From Planctomycetales bacterium (GTDB lineage Bacteria; Planctomycetota; Phycisphaerae; SM23-33), in NCBI GenBank assembly GCA_030592655.1, contig JAUVIQ010000068.1:1-12828 (forward strand): 12,828 nucleotides of DNA. The letters run 5' to 3'. Shown here in pieces: positions 1 to 5,567 of the stretch; position 1 is the stretch's first letter, and the number at the start of each line of letters is the position of its first letter. A program made the position numbers and the translations under genes. Under the pieces are notes generated by a model. The model worked only from the letters and a program-made list of their open reading frames with translations, was not told the DNA's origin and did not search any database.

Positions 1-68
1 AGATAGCGGAGTGGTTACACATACAGTAAAGATAGGGTCCAGGGAAAAACTGAGTCCGATTTGATTTG

Positions 69-455
69 ATGGTAAAAACGAAAGTCAGGAAGATTACTAC
101 TCGCCAGTTGGCGATCGAAGCCGCTCGCATCGCACACGACCGCCACGGCGAAGATATCGTCGTGCTGGACCTTCACGGCATCAGCCCGGTGGCGGATTAC
201 TTCGTAATTTTCACCGGAACCTCAGGCCGGCAGATGTCGGCAGTGGGCGAAGAAATCGCCGACACCGCCGCCAAAGTCGGGCATAAGGCATTCCACGTCG
301 CTGGACGTGATTCAGGCCAGTGGGTTCTACTGGATTTCTTCGACGTCGTCGTACACATTTTCGACGAAGAACACCGCCAATACTACGACCTCGAACTCAT
401 CTGGGGCGACGCACCGCGCCTGCGATGGAAAAAGAAGGCCACAAAGTCCCTATGA
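69..455 (+). CDS. rsfS: Ribosome silencing factor RsfS
   Basis: RsfS (DUF143/Iojap family) binds ribosomal protein uL14 on the large subunit and blocks joining of the small subunit, lowering translation when nutrients are scarce. The protein is about 128 residues, normal for the family. Family signatures are visible: the DYFVIFTGTSGRQ stretch in the first half, and then GQWVLLDFFDVVVHIF, RQYYDLE and a closing W-DAPR near the C-terminus, with a basic tail (KKKATKSL). I chose ATG at 69; a TTG directly before it (66) would add one Met. No convincing Shine-Dalgarno sequence lies close upstream. An upstream open frame ends at 62-64, so this gene may continue an operon from outside the window. argS follows after 16 bases, suggesting cotranscription. 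Identification is confident from the motifs; the start is slightly uncertain. Confidence 0.95.
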   Translation: MVKTKVRKITTRQLAIEAARIAHDRHGEDIVVLDLHGISPVADYFVIFTGTSGRQMSAVGEEIADTAAKVGHKAFHVAGRDSGQWVLLDFFDVVVHIFDEEHRQYYDLELIWGDAPRLRWKKKATKSL

Positions 456-471
456 CCTACGACCTTTCAGA

Positions 472-2454
472 ATGAATATCCGACGAGAACTTGAGCAGCG
501 ACTCTCGGCTGCGATGGCCAAAGCCATCGGTCAGGACGCACCGGCTATGGTCGCGCCGTCCGCCCGTCCTCAATTCGGCGATTACCAGGCCAACGGCGTA
601 ATGTCCGTCGCCAAACGCCTCAAAACCAATCCCCGCGAATTAGCGGAAAAAGTCGTCGCCGCAGTGGATTTATCCGACCTCGCCGAGAATCTCGAAGTCG
701 CAGGCCCGGGATTCATCAATATCACACTCAAGGACGAATTTCTCCAACAGCAGGTCGCTAAAAGTCTCGCCGACAAGGAACACCTCTCCGTACCGCTCGC
801 GGCTTCGCAGCAAACCGTCGTCGTCGATTATTCCGCCCCGAACCTCGCCAAGGAAATGCACGTAGGCCACCTCCGCAGCACAATCATCGGCGACGCCCTC
901 GCCCGCGTGCTCGATTTCCTGGGCCACAATGTAATCCGCCAAAACCACGTCGGAGACTGGGGAACACAATTCGGAAAAATCATTCTAAGTATCTGGCATC
1001 TTTGCATGGAAGAGAAACGCAACGATCCACACTATCTGAATCGCAGTGATGAAAAACTCAAGGCGCTCCCGGATAAAGATGATCCGGCTGAAAGAAAGAA
1101 AGCACTAACGCCCATATGGAAGCAACACCAAAAAGACCTGTATGAAGACTGGGACGGGAAGGTATTTAAGGATTACCTGGAAAAAATAACAAGTGTCCTG
1201 ACTTTTGATGATTTATTACCCGCCTACCAGTTCGTGAACCTTGTCGAGTCTCTCGCCGAAGGTACAGATTTGATAATTGACTCCTCCCCCGATCATAAGC
1301 CGGTGGAATTGGCAAAAGTATCCAGCCATGTAACACAGATGCTCCAAAATTTCGACAAACCAGAAAACAAACAGGAGAAAGATGCCTGGGAATACGCAAA
1401 AGAACTGACTCTAAAATCTTGTGATAAGATTTATGATCGCCTTGGTGTTCTGCTCACTTCCGATGATGTTCGCGGCGAATCGGCTTACAACGACGACCTG
1501 CCGAAGGTTGTGGAAGCATTGAAAGACAAGGGGCTGCTGACCGAATCCGAAGGCGCGCAGTGCGTCTTTCTGGATGAATTCAGGAACAAGGACAATGAGC
1601 CGCTGCCCGTGATTGTGCAGAAATCCGACGGCGGGTATCTGTACGCAACGACTGACCTGGCGGCTATGCGTTATCGCGTTTGTGAACTCCACGCCGGCCG
1701 CATCCTTTATGTAACCGACTCGCGCCAAGCGCTGCATTTCAAACAGGTCTTCGCTGTAGCGAAGGCGGCGGGGTTTGTACCGTCCGGCGTTTCGCTGGAG
1801 CATGTCCCATTCGGCACGATGATGGGTAAAAACAATCGGCCTTTCAAGACGCGCGAGGGCGAAATAGTTAAATTGATGAACTTGTTGGATGAGGCGGAGC
1901 AGCGGGCATTGGACCTCATCAACATCAAAAATCCCGACCTGCCGGACGAGCAGAAACTCGATATCGCTAAAATAATCGGTATCGGTGCGGTTAAGTACTC
2001 CGACCTGTCGCACAACCGCGCCAGCGATTACGTCTTTTCGTGGGACAAGATGCTGGCCCTGGACGGCAATACCGCCCCGTACATGCAATACGCCTACGCA
2101 CGTATCCGCAGTATCTTCCGAAAGAACGAGCATCAAGCTAGCCGCGACCGGCAGGGAGCGGACAAGCCCGTCGCCCGAATAACGCTTGCAGACCCTGCCG
2201 AACGGGCATTGGCGGTGAAGTTGTTGCAATTCGCCGAGACGGTCGAAGCGGTCGCTGCCGAATCGCTGCCACACTTGCTTTGCGGATACCTCTTCGACCT
2301 GGCGGGGGCTTTTACGACGTTTTACGAGTCCTGCCCGGTGCTCAAATCCAACGAGCCGACCCGCTCAAGCCGTCTGGCGCTGTGCGAAGCAACGGCGACA
2401 ACAATCAGCATCGGCCTGGGACTGCTCGGAATCGAAACCGTCGAACAGATGTAG
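472..2454 (+). CDS. argS: Arginyl-tRNA synthetase with large insertion
   Basis: Class I arginyl-tRNA synthetase, cytoplasmic, charges tRNA-Arg with arginine using ATP. From ATG 472 (MNIRRELEQRL, the usual ArgS opening) the protein is 660 residues; E. coli ArgS is 577. Visible parts: N-terminal Add1 domain (about 1-110), HIGH-type signature HVGH at residues 130-133, NHVGDWGTQFG ending at residue 168, YDRL at 321, the KMSKS-equivalent region RPFKTREG at 456-463, GNTAPYMQYAYAR before the C-terminal DALR anticodon-binding domain, and a family-typical end (LGIETVEQM). The extra length lies between residues 169 and 320, about 152 residues where E. coli has about 74; this stretch is much more AT-rich than its flanks. 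A repeat-like hairpin lies at 2139-2161 in the linker before the DALR domain. An in-frame upstream ATG at 307 is rejected because it overlaps rsfS. The Shine-Dalgarno sequence is weak. Confidence 0.96.
   Translation: MNIRRELEQRLSAAMAKAIGQDAPAMVAPSARPQFGDYQANGVMSVAKRLKTNPRELAEKVVAAVDLSDLAENLEVAGPGFINITLKDEFLQQQVAKSLADKEHLSVPLAASQQTVVVDYSAPNLAKEMHVGHLRSTIIGDALARVLDFLGHNVIRQNHVGDWGTQFGKIILSIWHLCMEEKRNDPHYLNRSDEKLKALPDKDDPAERKKALTPIWKQHQKDLYEDWDGKVFKDYLEKITSVLTFDDLLPAYQFVNLVESLAEGTDLIIDSSPDHKPVELAKVSSHVTQMLQNFDKPENKQEKDAWEYAKELTLKSCDKIYDRLGVLLTSDDVRGESAYNDDLPKVVEALKDKGLLTESEGAQCVFLDEFRNKDNEPLPVIVQKSDGGYLYATTDLAAMRYRVCELHAGRILYVTDSRQALHFKQVFAVAKAAGFVPSGVSLEHVPFGTMMGKNNRPFKTREGEIVKLMNLLDEAEQRALDLINIKNPDLPDEQKLDIAKIIGIGAVKYSDLSHNRASDYVFSWDKMLALDGNTAPYMQYAYARIRSIFRKNEHQASRDRQGADKPVARITLADPAERALAVKLLQFAETVEAVAAESLPHLLCGYLFDLAGAFTTFYESCPVLKSNEPTRSSRLALCEATATTISIGLGLLGIETVEQM
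2139..2161 (+). repeat. Repeat-like hairpin inside argS
   Basis: Two 8-base arms (2142-2149 ccgcgacc and 2154-2161 gggagcgg) pair around a 4-base loop with two central G/A mismatches. The segment is read in frame as part of ASRDRQGAD in ArgS, exactly at the variable linker before the anticodon-binding domain. It resembles a short interspersed palindrome I associate from memory with planctomycete genomes; only one copy occurs in this window, so repeat status is inferred. Confidence 0.35.
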
Positions 2455-2462
2455 ATTGGTGG

Positions 2463-2533
2463 CGTGGTCGCTGCGTTTGCGACCACGTTTGTCTTAAGTC
2501 GGCTTTAACGTGGCCGCAAACACCGCGGCCACG
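2463..2533. repeat. Pair of inverted 25-base hairpins (BIME-like), probable argS terminator
   Basis: Two perfect hairpins with 9-base stems and 7-base loops: stem cgtggtcgc/gcgaccacg at 2463-2487 and cgtggccgc/gcggccacg at 2509-2533, separated by 21 bases. The second is an inverted copy of the first: compared with its reverse complement the two differ at 4 of 25 positions, and two of those differences are a compensatory T-A to C-G change in the stem. The first hairpin is followed by a short T-rich run (tttgtctt), so it could end rsfS-argS transcription. The arrangement matches the REP/BIME concept of paired inverted palindromes; this is inferred from structure alone. Confidence 0.6.
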
Positions 2534-2557
2534 GCACCCGACTGAAAGGTAAATGAT

Positions 2558-3922
2558 ATGAGCAGATTAATGGTTGGCGTCAGTGGCGTTCGTGGTATTG
2601 TCGGCGAGTCGTTGACGGATGAGGTTGCAGAACAGTTCGGGCGGGCGTTTGCGACAATGCTGCCGGCAGGGGCGACTGTCGCCCTGGGGTGGGATACTCG
2701 CCCGTCGGGGCCGATGATCCGCGACGCCGTCATCGCCGGGCTGAACGCAGGCGGCGTCAATGTCGTGGACCTGGGTATCGTCAGCACGCCGGGCGTGGCG
2801 ATGATGATAAAACACCTTTCCGCAGGCGGCGGAATCGTTATAACCGCCAGCCATAATCCGGCGCCGTACAACGGCATCAAGTTCATGACGCCCGACGGCC
2901 TGAACCTGCCTGCCGACCAGGCCGAGAGGCTCAAAAACATTTGGCAAAGCGGGAAATTCACCACGTCCGAAACCTCCGGAACAATTACGCAAAACGACCA
3001 AACTCACTCCATCCACATCGAAGCCGTCTGCGGCATCATCGACGTCAAAGCCGTGGCCGGGCGGAAATTCAAGGTCGTTCTCGACAGTATCAACGGAGCA
3101 GGCTGCGTGGGGACCCCCCTGCTGCTGGAGAAACTTGGATGTGAATTGGTCCATATCAACTCCGAGCCGACGGGCGAATTCGCGCACAAGCCCGAACCGA
3201 TTTCCGAAAATCTCGCCGGTCTGTGCGAAGCCGTCCGGGAGCACCAAGCCAACGTCGGCTTCGCCCAGGACCCCGACGCCGACCGGCTGGTAATCGTCGA
3301 TGAAAACGGTAAATTCATCGGCGAGGAATACACGCTGGCGCTGGCGTCGGCCTTTGTGCTGCGTCAACAAACCGGCGACTTGGCGACAAACCTTTCGACC
3401 TCGCGGATGATGGACGACATAGCAGCGTCGGCCGGCATGAAACTGCACCGCACGCCCGTCGGCGAGGCCAACGTCGCCGATGCGATGAATCAGTATGGCT
3501 GCGTCTTCGGCGGCGAAGGCAACGGCGGCGTGATAGACCCGCGAGTGGTGCTCGTCCGCGACAGTTTCGTCGGAATCGTGCTGATGCTGAATTACCTGGT
3601 CGAGACTGGTAAGGCCGTAAGCGAACTGGCTTCGGACCTGCCGAAATACGAGATGCACAAGGAAAAATTTCCCTGCCCGCCCGAAGCGGCTGAGAAGATT
3701 CTCTTGGCAGTGCGTGAAGCGTTTTCTTCTCGGCCCAGTGCGAAAATCAACGACGCCGACGGTCTGCGGGTGGATTTACCGCAAGGCTGGCTTCACGTGC
3801 GAGCGTCGAATACCGAACCGATTATGCGAATAATAACCGAGGCCCGCGATGCCGAGTCGGCTGGGAAAATCGCCGAAGAAGTGCGAAAAATCGCTGACGT
3901 AGCACGGGCGTCCCGCCCGTGA
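2558..3922 (+). CDS. glmM: Phosphohexomutase, GlmM/phosphomannomutase family
   Basis: Member of the alpha-D-phosphohexomutase superfamily, cytosolic, interconverting hexose 6- and 1-phosphates. The most likely role is phosphoglucosamine mutase (GlcN-6-P to GlcN-1-P, toward UDP-GlcNAc). It is 454 residues, normal length. The four family signatures are present: ITASHNP with the phospho-accepting Ser98; the metal loop DPDADR with Asp238, Asp240 and Asp242; the sugar-binding GGEGNGG loop with Glu320; and the phosphate-binding RASNTEP at 415-421. Start ATG 2558 has an AAAGG Shine-Dalgarno 8 bases upstream. The GEGNGG loop is less like classical bacterial GlmM (GEQSGH) and more like archaeal GlmM/phosphomannomutase types, so substrate is uncertain and the symbol is provisional. 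The last residues VARASRP and the TGA stop lie inside the repeat at 3899-3922, so the native C-terminus may have been altered by repeat insertion. Confidence 0.85.
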   Translation: MSRLMVGVSGVRGIVGESLTDEVAEQFGRAFATMLPAGATVALGWDTRPSGPMIRDAVIAGLNAGGVNVVDLGIVSTPGVAMMIKHLSAGGGIVITASHNPAPYNGIKFMTPDGLNLPADQAERLKNIWQSGKFTTSETSGTITQNDQTHSIHIEAVCGIIDVKAVAGRKFKVVLDSINGAGCVGTPLLLEKLGCELVHINSEPTGEFAHKPEPISENLAGLCEAVREHQANVGFAQDPDADRLVIVDENGKFIGEEYTLALASAFVLRQQTGDLATNLSTSRMMDDIAASAGMKLHRTPVGEANVADAMNQYGCVFGGEGNGGVIDPRVVLVRDSFVGIVLMLNYLVETGKAVSELASDLPKYEMHKEKFPCPPEAAEKILLAVREAFSSRPSAKINDADGLRVDLPQGWLHVRASNTEPIMRIITEARDAESAGKIAEEVRKIADVARASRP

Positions 3923-3973
3923 TCGTTCATATGACACAGGCGTAAAAAATCACGGGCGAGACGCCCGTGCTAC
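3899..3973. repeat. Inverted repeat pair forming both convergent gene ends
   Basis: Two 24-base copies in opposite orientation, 3899-3922 and 3950-3973, differ at one position and are separated by 27 bases. Each copy is itself a hairpin with 8-base arms (cacgggcg/cgcccgtg) around 3 bases, and together the two could form one long stem. The element sits exactly between convergent genes. It supplies the last codons (GTA GCA CGG GCG TCC/TCT CGC CCG) and the TGA stop of both. It probably also acts as a bidirectional terminator; an A run (3944-3949) precedes the right copy on the + strand and gives a U tract to transcripts coming from the right. Confidence 0.85.
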
Positions 3974-4555
3974 GATGTCTGTCGCTTTTAGAAATGCTTC
4001 GCAGACGAAATCCACTGCTTTTGCGATGTCCGGCGTCATTTCTGAACCGAAGTCCACACATATCGGCTGGATTCCCAATACGACGCGCCGGCAGGGATGG
4101 AACATATTCAGCACGTCCAGGAAAGCAATCGGCGCAGGCCCGTGCGTGCTCGGACCCTGACCTGTCAGCGAATCGGATGAAAACAACTCCACCGCCCCCG
4201 GCTCGGCGTCGAAATTCAACGCATCGACTATCAGGACGGTATCGGGTTTGGTCTCGACGATCTTCATCAGGAAACTTTCCGGAACCATCTGGACATTAAA
4301 AACCTTCCAGGGGATTTTCCCGTCGATTCGCCCCGCCACCATAGGCCCGGCCCCGTCGTCGCCGGACATTTCATTGCCGACGCAAATAATCACGCTTTCG
4401 GACGTCAGAAATTCGGCGATATGTTTGGCGAGATGCTCAATCGTATCGATTCCGACGTTGTGCTTGTGCTCGTGATCGTGGCCTGCGGACATACCCTTGA
4501 CCGTCTGCTCGATATTCTCACGCAGGCTGCACTGGATTTTGTGATTTGTGGACAT
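3950..4555 (-). CDS. hycI: HycI-type [NiFe] hydrogenase maturation protease
   Basis: Hydrogenase maturation endopeptidase (M52 family, HycI/HyaD type), which recognises Ni in the pro-form of the large subunit and removes its C-terminal peptide. It is 201 residues. Motifs: ICVGNEMSGDDGAGP, with Asp67 matching Ni-ligand Asp16 of HycI; IVDALNF with Asp111 (HycI Asp62); STHGPAP with His138 (HycI His90); then VVLGIQPICVDFG. Compared with HycI it carries about 50 extra N-terminal residues, including a His/acid-rich run (GHDHEHKH, 25-32) that might bind nickel. Start ATG at 4555 has a good Shine-Dalgarno (GGAAAG, 4562-4567) six bases away; Met22 is an alternative start that would keep the His run. 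The last residues ARASRP and stop lie within a repeat. It is separated from the hydrogenase genes by a 372-base repeat region and may have its own promoter, but its client is very likely the large subunit at 7390-8574. Confidence 0.9.
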   Translation of the reverse strand: MSTNHKIQCSLRENIEQTVKGMSAGHDHEHKHNVGIDTIEHLAKHIAEFLTSESVIICVGNEMSGDDGAGPMVAGRIDGKIPWKVFNVQMVPESFLMKIVETKPDTVLIVDALNFDAEPGAVELFSSDSLTGQGPSTHGPAPIAFLDVLNMFHPCRRVVLGIQPICVDFGSEMTPDIAKAVDFVCEAFLKATDIVARASRP

Positions 4556-4589
4556 TGTGAACTTTCCGAGATTAACCCTTTATGACAGA

Positions 4590-4606
4590 AGTATAGCAGG
4601 ATTATA
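4590..4606 (-). promoter_or_regulatory. Possible -10 elements upstream of the maturation protease
   Basis: Read on the - strand, TATAAT (4601-4606) and TATACT (4590-4595) lie 35-50 bases upstream of the protease start, in an AT-rich stretch. No good TTGACA-like -35 hexamer is found at 16-18 bases from either. The TATAAT belongs to the outer end of the 4600-4893 palindrome. Weak evidence for an independent promoter. Confidence 0.25.
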
Positions 4607-4893
4607 GGGATTTTATTTTACTACCACAGCGCGAAGTAATACCGGCTGACTGTCGCTCAGGCCCGAAGGGCCGATCAGAAGTTAGCCGTGCCCGTCAGGG
4701 CACGGTGCATGCGACAGAACATCCATAGCCCCAACGGGGCGATAGAAATTATCCCAGGAATGACATTTTCTGTCGCCCCTTCAGGGCTATTGGTATAACT
4801 CCTTTCTGTCCGAGGGCTTACGCCCCCGGCTAACTTCTAATCGGCCCTTCGGGCCTACACTACTTCTCGCGTAGTATTAAAATCCCTGTAATC
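4600..4893. repeat. 294-base nested imperfect palindrome filling the gap between hydrogenase genes and protease
   Basis: This is the only gene-free stretch over 300 bases (4556-4927), and most of it is one nested inverted repeat. Outer ends: 4600-4615 pairs with 4878-4893 (one mismatch). Next arms: 4659-4687 pairs with 4828-4856 (28 of 29), each beginning with its own gcccgaagggc-type hairpin. Then come two local hairpins, 4686-4705 (ccgtgccc/gggcacgg) and 4810-4829 (ccgagggc/gcccccgg, one mismatch). Inner arms: 4725-4748 pairs with 4767-4790 (20 of 24), containing gccccaacggggc. The centre is about 4749-4766. No open reading frame fits it. Structure suggests a mobile non-coding element (MITE- or REP/BIME-like) or a structured RNA; the class is not identified. 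Short ggattt-like repeats continue to about 4912. Confidence 0.8.
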
Positions 4894-4927
4894 TCTAAAT
4901 CCCTGAAATCCCGCTCTCTTTGTCTCC

Positions 4928-5542
4928 TTATTCGCCCCAGACTTCGCGGATAACAATGGTTCGCCGGCAGTCGGTGCAAAGGATACGCATCAGTTCGTTT
5001 CGCGCCAACGGTTCGGCCACATCGTCAGCGAACGGTTCAGCCAGGCCCATCGAACCGTCGGCTGTAAGTATCAGCGTGGGATTGGCGTAGGCCTTGGCTC
5101 CGAGTTTTTCCGCCAGCCAGATAAGATGCTTTCGCGTACCGACGACCGCACCGCAACTTTGGCAGATTACCAGTTCGTGCTCGATACTGTTTCGCAGTTC
5201 CGAGCGGTCGAATGTCGCCATATCGAATGTCTTTGTCAGTTGGACGCCGGTCTCGACGGTGCAGTTCAGTTCGCACTGGCCGCAGAAAACGCACTTGTCG
5301 TGGTGGATGGTAAGTCGGCGGACGGGTGGATCGGCGGCGGTGTCGTCTTCGACCTTTATCGCCAGGGCGGGGCAGACCTCCGCGCAGGCCTTGCAACCGA
5401 TGCAGTCGTCCTCGTTGTACTCGCTCCTTCCTCGAAATCCGTCGGGCGGTACGTGCGGCTCGAAGGGGTACTTCGTCGTATAAGGCCCACGAAAGACCGC
5501 TCGAATGGCCTCTTTAAGTTCCCTGAGTTTAGGTTTTCTCAC
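4928..5542 (-). CDS. NuoI/HycF-like ferredoxin subunit of group 4 hydrogenase
   Basis: Complex-I TYKY-type ferredoxin subunit, carrying electrons at the membrane-facing base of the hydrogenase. It is 204 residues. Two [4Fe-4S] motifs: CIGCKACAEVCP (Cys47, 50, 53, 57) and CVFCGQCELNCT (Cys84, 87, 90, 94; Thr replaces the usual Pro after the last Cys). The lead-in TTKYPFEP followed by FRGRSEYNEDDC closely matches E. coli HycF/HyfH. As in HycF there is a C-terminal extension with two CxxC pairs (Cys127/130 and Cys189/192), which could hold zinc or another iron centre. The start is GTG at 5542, with AGAGG about six bases upstream; no nearer ATG exists. It lies 25 bases after the NuoL-like gene and is the last gene before the repeat region. 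The match to HycF rather than plain NuoI supports a hydrogenase, not an NADH dehydrogenase. Confidence 0.92.
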   Translation of the reverse strand: MRKPKLRELKEAIRAVFRGPYTTKYPFEPHVPPDGFRGRSEYNEDDCIGCKACAEVCPALAIKVEDDTAADPPVRRLTIHHDKCVFCGQCELNCTVETGVQLTKTFDMATFDRSELRNSIEHELVICQSCGAVVGTRKHLIWLAEKLGAKAYANPTLILTADGSMGLAEPFADDVAEPLARNELMRILCTDCRRTIVIREVWGE

Positions 5543-5567
5543 AATTAGCCTCTCGCCTATAAACCGC

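Noticed and set aside
1..65. A D-arm-like string (agcggagtggttac) suggesting the edge of a tRNA, and an open frame ending at TGA 62-64.
   Set aside because: No matching T-arm, acceptor stem or CCA follows, so no tRNA can be supported. The 20-codon open frame could be the end of an upstream gene, but it is too short and matches no family I recognise, including NadD, which often precedes rsfS.
307..471. Upstream in-frame extension of argS starting at ATG 307.
   Set aside because: It overlaps most of the second half of rsfS in another frame, and the residues before MNIRRELEQRL do not resemble any ArgS.
1411..2274. Long - strand frame opposite argS (287 codons).
   Set aside because: Shadow of the GC-rich argS reading frame; its translation shows no domain and it has no independent context.
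2567..3658. Long - strand frame opposite the phosphohexomutase (363 codons).
   Set aside because: Antisense shadow of a well-supported gene with all four catalytic motifs; the translation is low-complexity HDV/GDR-rich.
4600..4893. CRISPR array.
   Set aside because: The repeats are inverted and nested, not direct and regularly spaced, and there are no equal-length spacers.
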